Assembly (NCBI GenBank): GCA_009885185.1
Contig: VFLF01000797.1
Coordinates: 1 to 17,810 of the forward strand
Reading direction: 5' to 3'
Length of the DNA: 17,810 bases
Source of the DNA: Nitrosomonadales bacterium
GTDB taxonomy: Bacteria > Pseudomonadota > Gammaproteobacteria > Burkholderiales > SG8-41
Shown: piece by piece, positions 7,962 to 14,872 of the stretch
Layout of the letters: each line of letters begins with the position of its first letter
Position numbering within the stretch: position 1 is the first letter of the stretch
Program-made: the position numbers and the translations under genes
The notes under the pieces: model-generated
Seen by the model: only the letters and a program-made list of their open reading frames with translations
The model's database searches: none
What the model was told of the DNA's origin: nothing

Positions 7962-9776
7962 ATGTTGCATTACAGCCTTGATCTGACCTTTCTCAGCGCC
8001 GCTTATGCGGGCGGTACGCTGACCCCTGGCGCATTGGTGCGCGATATTTATGCCGCGATGCCCGCGTTGGCGGGCAATCCGGTGTGGATTCATTTATTGC
8101 CGCAGGAGGCCGCCGCCCAACAAGCGCGCGAGCTGGAGGGGCGCCGCGCCGCCGGCGCGTCGCTGCCGCTCTACGGCATTCCGTTTGCGGTGAAAGACAA
8201 TATCGATGTCGCGGGTTGTCCTACCACGGCGGCGTGCCCTGCGTTCGCCTACACACCGCACGAGACCGCCTACGCCGTGCAACGCCTGCTGGACGCGGGC
8301 GCGCTGCTCATCGGCAAGACCAATCTCGATCAGTTCGCCACCGGGCTGGTGGGCACGCGCTCGCCCTATGGTGCGTGCAGCAATGCCTTCAACGCGGATT
8401 ACATCTCCGGCGGTTCAAGTTCAGGTTCGTCGGTGGCCGTGGCGGCGGGGCTGGTGAGCTTTGCGCTGGGCACGGACACCGCCGGATCAGGGCGCGTGCC
8501 CGCCGGCTTCAACAACATTGTCGGCCTCAAACCCACGCCCGGCGTGGTGAGCACGCGCGGGGTGGTGCCAGCGTGCCGCTCGCTGGATTGCGTGTCGGTG
8601 TTTGCGTTGACCTGCGAGGATGCGACCCGTGTGTTTGATGTGATGCGCGGGTTTGATGCCGGCGATATTTACGCCCGTACCGATTCTAACGGCGCGCCCG
8701 TATTTTCCACGACTGCTTTTCGTTGCGGCGTGCCGGCCCAATCGCAACTGGAATTTTTTGGCGACGGCATGGCGCGCGCGGCATTCGAGAAATCACTGGC
8801 GACGCTGCGCGACAACGGCGCGCAAATGGTGGAAATCGATTTTCAACCCTTCGCCGACGTGGCGCGGCTGCTGTACGACGGGCCGTGGGTGGCCGAACGT
8901 TACGCCGCGATCAAGGATTTTCTGTCGCAACAGCCGGATGAAATCCATCCGGTCACGCGCAAGGTGATCGAATCCGCGACAAACTGGAACGCCGTCGATA
9001 CGTTTGATGCGCTCTACCGCTTGCGTGAATTGAAACGCCGCTGTGATGCTGAATGGCAAAAAATGGATGTGCTTGTCGTGCCGACCAGCGGCACGATCTA
9101 CACCCATGCGCAAATCGCCGAAGCGCCCGTCGAGCGCAACACCCATCTCGGCTACTACACCAATTTCGTCAATCTGCTCGACCTGTGCGCGCTGGCCGTG
9201 CCGGGCACGTTCCGCGCCGACGGCTTGCCCGCCGGGGTGACGCTGATTGGTCAGACGCATGCCGATCATCAACTGGGGGCCATCGGCGATCGCTTTCATT
9301 GCGCGAGCGGCGTGCGCATGGGCGCGACGCGCTTTGAATTGCCGCCATCCGCGCCGCGGCAGGAAACGCCGGCAAAAAACGAAGTCGTGATTGCCGTGGT
9401 GGGCGCGCACCTGTCGGGCCTGCCGCTGAATCATCAACTCACCACGCGCGGCGCGCGCCTGCTGCAAGCCGCGCACACTGCGCCGTGCTATCGGCTGTAT
9501 GCGCTGCCGGGCACGGTGCCGCCAAAGCCGGGGCTGGTGCGCGTGGCGGAAGACGGTGTTGCCGTTGCGGTAGAACTATGGGCGCTGACGCCCGCTGCGT
9601 TTGGCGCGTTCGTGGCCGAGGTGCCGCCGCCGCTGTCCATCGGCACGTTGACACTGGCCGATGGGTGCACGGTGAAGGGGTTTTTGTGTGAGTCCTGTGC
9701 ATTGCCGGGCGCGCGGGATATTTCGTCATTCGGCGGCTGGCGCGCGTATCTCGCGGCGCAGGCGTTGCAAGCGTGA
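7962..9776 (+). CDS. atzF: Allophanate hydrolase
   Basis: A 604-residue two-domain enzyme that hydrolyses allophanate to ammonia and CO2, the last step of cyanuric acid and biuret catabolism. The N-terminal amidase domain has Lys78 (VPFAVKDNIDVAG), cis-Ser152 in SGGSSSGS and nucleophile Ser176 in GTDTAGSGRVPA. The stretch VAGCPTTAACPAFAY is typical of allophanate hydrolases. The C-terminal domain (about 465-604) ends with GFLCESCALPGARDISSFGGW, the conserved end of the AtzF / urea amidolyase hydrolase part. Length is as expected for AtzF. No urea carboxylase is adjacent, which argues against a urea amidolyase role. The Shine-Dalgarno sequence is weak. The stop overlaps the next gene by 4 bases. 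A sigma54 promoter precedes it. Confidence 0.93.
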   Translation: MLHYSLDLTFLSAAYAGGTLTPGALVRDIYAAMPALAGNPVWIHLLPQEAAAQQARELEGRRAAGASLPLYGIPFAVKDNIDVAGCPTTAACPAFAYTPHETAYAVQRLLDAGALLIGKTNLDQFATGLVGTRSPYGACSNAFNADYISGGSSSGSSVAVAAGLVSFALGTDTAGSGRVPAGFNNIVGLKPTPGVVSTRGVVPACRSLDCVSVFALTCEDATRVFDVMRGFDAGDIYARTDSNGAPVFSTTAFRCGVPAQSQLEFFGDGMARAAFEKSLATLRDNGAQMVEIDFQPFADVARLLYDGPWVAERYAAIKDFLSQQPDEIHPVTRKVIESATNWNAVDTFDALYRLRELKRRCDAEWQKMDVLVVPTSGTIYTHAQIAEAPVERNTHLGYYTNFVNLLDLCALAVPGTFRADGLPAGVTLIGQTHADHQLGAIGDRFHCASGVRMGATRFELPPSAPRQETPAKNEVVIAVVGAHLSGLPLNHQLTTRGARLLQAAHTAPCYRLYALPGTVPPKPGLVRVAEDGVAVAVELWALTPAAFGAFVAEVPPPLSIGTLTLADGCTVKGFLCESCALPGARDISSFGGWRAYLAAQALQA

Positions 9777-10606
9777 ACCTGTATCGCGGTATGGATCGCG
9801 CGGCGCTGGATGCCGCGTACGACAATACGGCGGCGGTCACGAACAGCGCCGCGTTGCTGGCGGATTTTGATGCGCGCAGCGCGCGCCTGCGCGAGGCCAT
9901 GCCGCAACATCTCGGTTTGCGCTATGGGCCGGCCGAGCGCAACCGCATCGATTATTTCGCCGCGCCGTCCACTGGCGAGCCGGCGCCGGTGCTGGTTTTC
10001 ATCCATGGCGGCTATTGGCAGATGCGCGCCAAGGAGACTTTCAGTTTCCTCGCGGCGGGCCCGCTCGCGCACGGCATCCACGTCGCGCTGCCGGGCTACA
10101 CGCTGGCGCCCGCGATCACTCTCGACGGCATCGTCGATGAGGTGCGCGCGGCGGTACGCTGGATCGCGCAACACGCGGCGGAGTTTGGCGGTGACCCTGC
10201 GCGCATTATCGTCTCCGGCTGGTCGGCGGGCGGGCATCTAGCCGCGATGATGATGGACGAGCCCGAGGTTAAAGCAGGCCTTGCGATCAGCGGTATTTTT
10301 GATCTGGAACCGATACGCCTGAATTACCTCAACACCCGGCTGAAGCTGGACGCGGATGCGGCGCGGCGCTTGAGCCCGGTGTTGCATCTGCCCTCGCGGC
10401 CCGCGCCGCTGCTGCTGGCGTGCGGCACCGGCGAACTACCGGAGTTGCAGCGGCAATCGGCAGGCTATGCGACGGCACGTGAGCAAGCCGGATTGCCGGG
10501 GCGGCTCACGGGTCTGCGCGGGCACAATCACTTCACGATACTTGAAGAGCTCGCTCGGCCCGATGGCGCGCTGACCATGATGGTGCGCGACATCGCCGCT
10601 GCGTAG
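9773..10606 (+). CDS. Alpha/beta hydrolase with HGGYW motif, arylformamidase-like
   Basis: A 277-residue alpha/beta hydrolase resembling the arylformamidase (kynurenine formamidase)-like branch, which cleaves formyl-amide or related bonds. It shows the oxyanion motif HGGYW (78-82), a nucleophile elbow GWSAGG with Ser151, candidate acids Glu221/Glu224 and a C-terminal His253 in HNHFTIL. The GTG start overlaps the atzF stop as GTGA and includes the N-terminal YRGMDRAALDAAY, which looks like family sequence; the later ATG at 9791 would remove part of it. The overlap implies translational coupling with atzF, so a role near allophanate is possible. I know of no characterised step in the pathway for it. 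It could process an upstream or side substrate. Confidence 0.85.
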   Translation: MNLYRGMDRAALDAAYDNTAAVTNSAALLADFDARSARLREAMPQHLGLRYGPAERNRIDYFAAPSTGEPAPVLVFIHGGYWQMRAKETFSFLAAGPLAHGIHVALPGYTLAPAITLDGIVDEVRAAVRWIAQHAAEFGGDPARIIVSGWSAGGHLAAMMMDEPEVKAGLAISGIFDLEPIRLNYLNTRLKLDADAARRLSPVLHLPSRPAPLLLACGTGELPELQRQSAGYATAREQAGLPGRLTGLRGHNHFTILEELARPDGALTMMVRDIAAA

Positions 10607-10615
10607 CCTTGAGTC

Positions 10616-10630
10616 GCGCTCATTTGGTGC
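10616..10630. promoter_or_regulatory. NtrC-like enhancer site 1
   Basis: GCGCT-CATTT-GGTGC matches the NtrC dyad GCACY-N5-GGTGC at 9 of 10 defined positions. Its centre is about 120 bp upstream of the predicted sigma54 transcription start and 31 bp (three helical turns) from site 2. The paired arrangement resembles the strong NtrC sites upstream of E. coli glnA. Confidence 0.55.
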
Positions 10631-10646
10631 GCGGTGGAAATAGATC

Positions 10647-10661
10647 GCTCCAGTGTGGTGC
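10647..10661. promoter_or_regulatory. NtrC-like enhancer site 2
   Basis: GCTCC-AGTGT-GGTGC matches the NtrC dyad GCACY-N5-GGTGC at 9 of 10 defined positions. Its centre is about 89 bp upstream of the predicted transcription start. With site 1 it shares the 10-base direct repeat TGGTGCGCGG (10625 and 10656). Confidence 0.6.
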
Positions 10662-10689
10662 GCGGATACAATCGAGAGGTAATGTAACT

Positions 10690-10707
10690 ATTTGTTTTTA
10701 AACAATA
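10690..10707. promoter_or_regulatory. TTGTTT-TT-AAACAA palindrome, copy 2
   Basis: Exact repeat of the 18-mer at 2030-2047, with the perfect dyad at 10692-10697 and 10700-10705. It lies between the NtrC-like sites and the -24/-12 promoter, where DNA bending is usually needed. Overlapping it, 10703-10715 matches the reverse-strand IHF consensus with one mismatch. It could be an operator, a bending site or both. Confidence 0.45.
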
Positions 10708-10715
10708 ATTTGTTA

Positions 10716-10732
10716 TTGGCATGATGGTTGCT
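10716..10732 (+). promoter_or_regulatory. Sigma54 (-24/-12) promoter of the ABC-atzDGE operon
   Basis: TTGGCATG-ATGG-TTGCT fits the YTGGCACG-N4-TTGCW consensus with one mismatch. GG (10718-10719) and GC (10730-10731) are separated by exactly 10 bases, as the sigma54 holoenzyme requires. The predicted start is near 10743, giving a leader of about 55 bases. Two NtrC-like sites lie upstream at the right distance. Confidence 0.75.
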
Positions 10733-10786
10733 GAGAGTAAAGGCGAAGCGCGAAGCAGGAGCGTCCGCCTGCCCGGCGCATTAACC

Positions 10787-10791
10787 AGGAG
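10787..10791 (+). promoter_or_regulatory. Strong ribosome binding site
   Basis: AGGAG with 6 bases before the ATG at 10798 fixes the start of the substrate-binding protein. It is among the clearest Shine-Dalgarno sequences in the window. Confidence 0.75.
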
Positions 10792-10797
10792 ATCAAC

Positions 10798-11772
10798 ATG
10801 CCAACGACACGATTAATACGCAGACAGTTTATTGCCGCCGCGCTTACCCTGCTGGCGCCGCTGGCGTTGCCCGCGTTACATAGCGCTCATGCGCAGGAGA
10901 AGGTCATCAAGGTCGGCGCGCTGAAACTGATTCATTCGATCACGCCGCACTTCTATCAGCAGTTCGCGCCGCCCGGTTACAAGATTGAAGTCATTCCTTT
11001 CGAGAGCCCGACGGATAGCAAGAACGCGGTGGTCACCGGCTCGGTGGATTTTGCCACCTTCGGCATTGCGGCTGCGATGCTGGGTGCGGCGGCCGGCGAG
11101 CCGATAGTGATCTTCGCGCCGCAATGCAACGGCGGCATGGCGGTGGTCGCCGGCGTGAAAACGGATATCAAATCGATCAAGGATTTGAAAGGCAAGAAAG
11201 TAGCGATCTGGCCCGGCTCCACGCAGGAGGTTGTGATTCTGGAGCGCCTGAAAGCCGAAGGCATGACGATCAAGGATATTCAGTCCATCCGCTTGCCGTT
11301 TTCCGACATGGCGCCCGCGCTGGCCCGCGGCGACATCGATGCCTACGTGGGCGCCGAGCCTGGCCCCGGCATCAGTCTTGCCAATGGCGATGGCCGGATT
11401 GTCGAATACCCGTACAGCACGCCCATTGGCTCGCTCAATATGATTTGGGCGACACGCCAGGAGATGGTCGACAAGAACCCCGATCTGGTGAGAATGATGA
11501 TGGATATGCATCGCAAGGCGACCGAATTCGCCTTGGGCAATCGCGCGGAAATGGTCAAGATGACCATGCAGAAGCTCGGCCAGCAGCAAAAATCGATTGA
11601 ACTGGCGGCGCCCAACGTACATCTGACGTGGAAGATCGACGATGAATTCATGAAACGGGCCAGGGCCTATGGCGCGCTGATGCTGGAGAAAAAGCAGATT
11701 CGGGAGCTGCCTAACTTTGATCGCTTCATCACTACCCGATTCATGCCGGCGGATCCGCCCGCCAAGAAGTAA
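10798..11772 (+). CDS. ABC transporter periplasmic substrate-binding protein (nitrate/sulfonate/taurine type)
   Basis: A 324-residue NMT1/SsuA-like solute-binding protein. Residues 1-32 form a signal peptide with a twin-arginine-like RRQFIA start, a hydrophobic core and an AHA cleavage site before QEKVIKVG, so it is exported to the periplasm. The mature part has the family features: the KNAVVTGSVDFATFG segment, DLKGKKVAIWPGS near the middle and ARGDIDAYVGAEPG. In this class the protein captures a small anion or heterocycle and delivers it to the permease-ATPase pair that follows. It is the first gene of the operon that ends with atzD, atzG and atzE, so I infer that it binds cyanuric acid or a related s-triazine or biuret compound. 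Sequence alone does not show the ligand. Confidence 0.88.
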   Translation: MPTTRLIRRQFIAAALTLLAPLALPALHSAHAQEKVIKVGALKLIHSITPHFYQQFAPPGYKIEVIPFESPTDSKNAVVTGSVDFATFGIAAAMLGAAAGEPIVIFAPQCNGGMAVVAGVKTDIKSIKDLKGKKVAIWPGSTQEVVILERLKAEGMTIKDIQSIRLPFSDMAPALARGDIDAYVGAEPGPGISLANGDGRIVEYPYSTPIGSLNMIWATRQEMVDKNPDLVRMMMDMHRKATEFALGNRAEMVKMTMQKLGQQQKSIELAAPNVHLTWKIDDEFMKRARAYGALMLEKKQIRELPNFDRFITTRFMPADPPAKK

Positions 11773-11792
11773 ACCGACTGGCGCACGTCGCG

Positions 11793-12710
11793 ATGTCCGC
11801 GCTTCCCTCCGAGATACCCGTGGCGACAGAGACGTCCGCCGGGTTGGGCACGCCCGCGTCGGCTGTAGATACGACCGCCACGGCTGTAGGCACAACCGCC
11901 CTGGCTGTTGCGCGCAAGCCGTGGCTGTCGGAGCGCGTGCAGGGTGTTCTGCTGGCAGTGGCGTTTCCGCTGCTGCTGTTGTTTCTGTGGCATCAACTGG
12001 TGGTGATGACCGGCACCCGGCTGATACCCAAGCCGTCGCAGGTCGGCACCATGATGTGGGATTTCACCTTCGGCGGCATCCACAACGACGCCTTCAGTGG
12101 CACCATACTCACGCATCTTTTTGCCTCGATGCAGCGCGTCTATGGCGGATTCGCGCTGGCGATCGTGATCGGCATTCCGCTGGGGTTGCTGATCGGCAAG
12201 GTCAAACTCATCCGGCAGATGCTGGACCCCACGCTTTCGATGTTGCGGCCTATTCCGGTCACGGCGTGGCTGCCGCTGTCGATGATTTTCTTCGGACTGG
12301 GGCCGCGCTCGGCGATATTTCTGGTGTTTCTCGGTGCGTTTTATCCGGTACTGCTGAATACCATTTTCGGCGTACGCTCGGTTGACCCGCGCTTGTTCGA
12401 GGCGGCGTCGATGCTGGGCTGCGACGGCTCGCGTATGTTTCGTCAGGTGGTGCTGCCGGCGGCGATGCCCAGCATCTTCAATGGCCTGCGTCTGGCACAC
12501 GGCTTTGCCTGGATACTGATCGTGGTGGGCGAAATGACCGGCGTGCCCACCGGCCTGGGAGCGGTCATCATGGACGGGCGCACTTTGTCGCGTACCGATC
12601 TGGTGATCACCGGGATGATTATCATCGGTCTCGCCGGCTTTTTAACCGACCGTATTATTGTCAGCATCAGCAACCGGGTGCTGCGCTGGAGTCCGCAACA
12701 TCATGCTTAG
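11793..12710 (+). CDS. ABC transporter permease (SsuC/TauC type)
   Basis: A 305-residue inner-membrane permease. After a hydrophilic N-terminal arm of about 50 residues there are about six hydrophobic segments, starting at VLLAVAFPLLLLFLW and ending near TGMIIIGLAGFLTDRIIV. The cytoplasmic EAA loop is clear: EAASMLGCDGSRMFRQVVLP, the coupling helix that docks with the ATPase. The N-terminal arm contains imperfect 7-residue repeats (SAVDTTA, TAVGTTA, LAVARKP) encoded by a tandem DNA repeat. The ATG is 20 bases after the binding-protein stop. The arm is longer than usual for this family, so a later start is possible, although no clearly better one is visible. Confidence 0.88.
   Translation: MSALPSEIPVATETSAGLGTPASAVDTTATAVGTTALAVARKPWLSERVQGVLLAVAFPLLLLFLWHQLVVMTGTRLIPKPSQVGTMMWDFTFGGIHNDAFSGTILTHLFASMQRVYGGFALAIVIGIPLGLLIGKVKLIRQMLDPTLSMLRPIPVTAWLPLSMIFFGLGPRSAIFLVFLGAFYPVLLNTIFGVRSVDPRLFEAASMLGCDGSRMFRQVVLPAAMPSIFNGLRLAHGFAWILIVVGEMTGVPTGLGAVIMDGRTLSRTDLVITGMIIIGLAGFLTDRIIVSISNRVLRWSPQHHA
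11860..11910 (+). repeat. 21-bp imperfect tandem repeat in the permease N-terminus
   Basis: Unit 1 (11860-11880) and unit 2 (11881-11901) agree at 17 of 21 positions, and a partial third unit starts at 11902 with TGGCTGTTG. The repeat is in frame and encodes the Ala/Thr-rich heptads of the cytoplasmic arm. It probably arose by slippage; length variation would be tolerated. Confidence 0.6.
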
Positions 12711-13527
12711 CGAACAACCGTTGGTGCCGGCAAAACCTCGCCGCCAGTTTCTGACCATCAACGACGTCACCAAGACGTTTCAGATCGGCGTCGACGCGGT
12801 GCAGGCGCTGCGTGGCGTGAATCTGCGTATCGACAAGGGCGAATTTGTTTGTCTGATCGGCGCATCCGGCTGCGGTAAATCCACCCTGCTCAGAATCATT
12901 GCCGGATTTGAACAGCCGACGTCGGGCGTGATCAGTCTTTACGAGAACGTGATTACCGGCCCCGGCAGCGATCGCGGCATGGTGTTTCAGGACTATGCGC
13001 TGTTCCCGTGGATGACGGTGCGCGAGAACATCAGTTTTGGCCCGCGTCAGAAAGGGCGGGCCAAAAAATACATCGACGAAATCTCCAGTGAGTATCTGCA
13101 TATGGTGGGGTTGGAGAAATTCGCCGACCGCTTTCCGCATCAACTCTCCGGCGGCATGAAGCAGCGCGTGGCCATCGCCCGCGTGCTGGCCAATGAGTGC
13201 GAAGTGTTGCTGATGGATGAGCCTTTCGGCGCGCTGGATGCCCTGACGCGCGAAAGCCTGCAACAGGAGTTGCTGGAAATCTGGGCGCGCACCAAAGTGA
13301 CGGTAATTTTTGTCACGCATTCCGTGGAAGAGGCCGTGTTGCTGTCCGACCGCGTGGTGGTGATGACGGCGGGGCCAGGACGTATCGAGGCCGACGTGGC
13401 GATTGAACTGGCGCGCCCACGCGAAGTGTCGGCGATTGATTTTAATCAGGTGCGTCGTGACATCACGCAACGCCTGACCAGTCATGTTCGCGCCGGGGCG
13501 CCGCGTGAGTTGAAGGCAGTCGCCTGA
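12703..13527 (+). CDS. ABC transporter ATP-binding protein (SsuB/TauB type)
   Basis: A 274-residue nucleotide-binding subunit that powers the importer on the cytoplasmic face. Walker A is GASGCGKST (53-61), the Q-loop glutamine is about 96 (VFQDYALFPW), the signature is LSGGMKQR (148-155), Walker B is EVLLMDEP (167-174) followed by the D-loop ALD, and the switch His is at 206 (VTHSVEEAV). All functional motifs are intact. I choose the ATG at 12703, overlapping the permease stop by 8 bases. The frame is open back to 12658, but those 15 codons lie wholly within the permease gene and look unlike the family N-terminus. The ring-opening amidohydrolase gene follows after 14 bases, so transport and catabolism share one transcript. 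Confidence 0.92.
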   Translation: MLSEQPLVPAKPRRQFLTINDVTKTFQIGVDAVQALRGVNLRIDKGEFVCLIGASGCGKSTLLRIIAGFEQPTSGVISLYENVITGPGSDRGMVFQDYALFPWMTVRENISFGPRQKGRAKKYIDEISSEYLHMVGLEKFADRFPHQLSGGMKQRVAIARVLANECEVLLMDEPFGALDALTRESLQQELLEIWARTKVTVIFVTHSVEEAVLLSDRVVVMTAGPGRIEADVAIELARPREVSAIDFNQVRRDITQRLTSHVRAGAPRELKAVA

Positions 13528-13541
13528 ACCTGCGCCGCGCC

Positions 13542-14660
13542 ATGGCCGTCGTACGTATGGTTGATGTTCACCGGATTCCCATGGCAGGGCCTGGGGACGT
13601 ATCGGGAATCGTGCGGCTGATCGATGACGGCGCGCTGGATCCGCGCGCTATCGTTGCGATCATGGGCAAGACCGAAGGCAACGGCTGCGTCAACGATTTC
13701 ACCCGCGAATACGCCACCGCAGCGCTGGCCGGCTGCCTCGCGCAGCGGCTCGCACTCACTACGGCAGAGGTCGAGCAGCGCATCGCGTTTGTGATGTCGG
13801 GCGGTACCGAGGGCGTGCTCTCGCCGCACATGACGGTGTTCACGCGCCGCGAGATCGACGCGCCGCCCGGCGCGCAAAAAAGACTGTCGATCGGCATCGC
13901 CCACACACGCGACTTTCTGCCGGAAGAACTGGGCCGCCGCGCGCAGATCGACGAAACCGCCAAAGCCGTGACGGTTGCCATGGCGGATGCGGGCATCACG
14001 CAGACAGCCGATGTTCACTTCGTGCAGATCAAATGCCCCTTGCTCACGGTGGAGCGCATGCGCGCCGCACACAGTCGCGGGCAAACTGTCGTCACCGAGG
14101 AGGCGTACGCCTCTATGGGTTACTCGCGCGGCGCATCGGCGCTGGGCGTGGCGGTGGCGTTGGGCGAATTGCGCGAGGCGCCGTCAGACGCATCGGTGCT
14201 GGCGGACTGGGACGCCTATTCCTCAGTGGCGTCCACCTCTGCCGGCATTGAGCTGATGTGCAACGTGGTGATCGTGATGGGCAATGCCGCGTATTGCGCA
14301 AGCCCCTACACTATCGGACACGCGGTGATGAACGATGCCATCGATCTGCCTGCGGTGATCGGCGCCTTTCGGCATGCAGGGATCGATATATCCGCCGCGG
14401 GAAGTACTGCCGCGCGCAAGCGGCTGGTCAATGTGTTTGCCAAGGCCGAAGCCGCGCCGTCCGGCGAGGTGCGCGGCGCGCGCCACACCATGCTGGATGA
14501 TTCGGACATTAACTCGACGCGCCACGCGCGCGCCGCGGTCGGCGGCTTGATCGCGGGCGTAGCGGGCACGGGGCTGGTGTATGTGTCAGGCGGCGCGGAG
14601 CACCAGGGGCCGCCCGGCGGCGGGCCGATTGCGGTTATCGCGCGCGTGGATCCCACGTGA
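13542..14660 (+). CDS. atzD: Ring-opening amidohydrolase, probable cyanuric acid amidohydrolase
   Basis: A 372-residue protein of the cyanuric acid hydrolase / barbiturase family, which opens a six-membered N-heterocycle. The three-fold internal pattern of Ser-Lys dyads is complete: Lys43 (MGKTEGNGC) with Ser86 (SGGTEG), Lys164 (VQIKCP) with Ser233 (STSAGIEL), and Lys301 (FAKAE) with Ser349 (VSGGAEHQG). Three matching arginines that hold the ring are Arg55 (NDFTR), Arg196 (YSRGAS) and Arg327 (STRHARA). The C-terminal EHQGPPGGGP metal-loop motif is present. Cyanuric acid would give 1-carboxybiuret. Barbiturase is the alternative, but the following atzG-atzE pair and nearby atzF favour cyanuric acid. 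The stop overlaps atzG by 4 bases (GTGA). The second ATG at 13557 is a possible start. Confidence 0.88.
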   Translation: MAVVRMVDVHRIPMAGPGDVSGIVRLIDDGALDPRAIVAIMGKTEGNGCVNDFTREYATAALAGCLAQRLALTTAEVEQRIAFVMSGGTEGVLSPHMTVFTRREIDAPPGAQKRLSIGIAHTRDFLPEELGRRAQIDETAKAVTVAMADAGITQTADVHFVQIKCPLLTVERMRAAHSRGQTVVTEEAYASMGYSRGASALGVAVALGELREAPSDASVLADWDAYSSVASTSAGIELMCNVVIVMGNAAYCASPYTIGHAVMNDAIDLPAVIGAFRHAGIDISAAGSTAARKRLVNVFAKAEAAPSGEVRGARHTMLDDSDINSTRHARAAVGGLIAGVAGTGLVYVSGGAEHQGPPGGGPIAVIARVDPT

Positions 14661-14872
14661 GCAATGTGAGCAACATAAGCGCAACGACGCCAGCACCCTT
14701 CGACGCGGATCAATTCGTGCAGGCCGGGGCACCCGCGTTGGGAATTGCGCTGACGGTTGCGGAGCGTGGCGTGGTGAGCGTGCAAATGGCGCGCATCCAC
14801 GCGCTGGCGCAACTTGTGATGGATCACCCGCTGGCGATGGAAGACGAGCTCGCGCCGAGATTTGAGCCGTGA
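14657..14872 (+). CDS. atzG: AtzG, small partner subunit of AtzE
   Basis: A 71-residue acidic protein resembling AtzG, a GatC-like chaperone or subunit that forms a complex with AtzE and stabilises it. The middle and C-terminal pattern, with ALGIALTVAERGVVSVQMARI then LAQLVMDHPL and a terminal EPRF-like APRFEP tail, is characteristic: a helical hairpin followed by an extended tail that wraps the amidase, as GatC does on GatA. It starts at a GTG that overlaps the atzD stop and ends in a GTGA that overlaps the atzE start, so translation of the three genes is coupled and subunit stoichiometry is probably matched. Such short genes are easily missed by gene finders. Confidence 0.85.
   Translation: MSNVSNISATTPAPFDADQFVQAGAPALGIALTVAERGVVSVQMARIHALAQLVMDHPLAMEDELAPRFEP

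Noticed and set aside
7962..9776. Hydrolase part of a urea amidolyase system
   Set aside because: No urea carboxylase gene or domain is adjacent, while the other cyanuric acid genes are close by.
8793..10237. Two long minus-strand open frames (8793-9476 and 9488-10237)
   Set aside because: They run opposite atzF and the HGGYW hydrolase, have Arg/His/Ala-rich composition typical of antisense GC-rich frames, and show no domain motif.
10625..10665. CRISPR-like or mobile repeat from the TGGTGCGCGG direct repeats
   Set aside because: There are only two short copies, and they are better explained as right halves of paired NtrC-like sites.
12658..12702. Upstream start for the ABC ATPase
   Set aside because: The extra 15 codons lie within the permease coding region and do not resemble the family N-terminus; the ATG at 12703 gives a normal protein and the usual overlap.
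10876..13485. Long minus-strand frames opposite the ABC transporter genes
   Set aside because: His/Arg/Gln-rich shadows with no family signal; the plus-strand genes are intact.
13542..14660. Barbiturase instead of cyanuric acid hydrolase
   Set aside because: The two share a fold and dyads, so it cannot be excluded, but the atzG-atzE genes in the same operon and nearby atzF make cyanuric acid the better reading.
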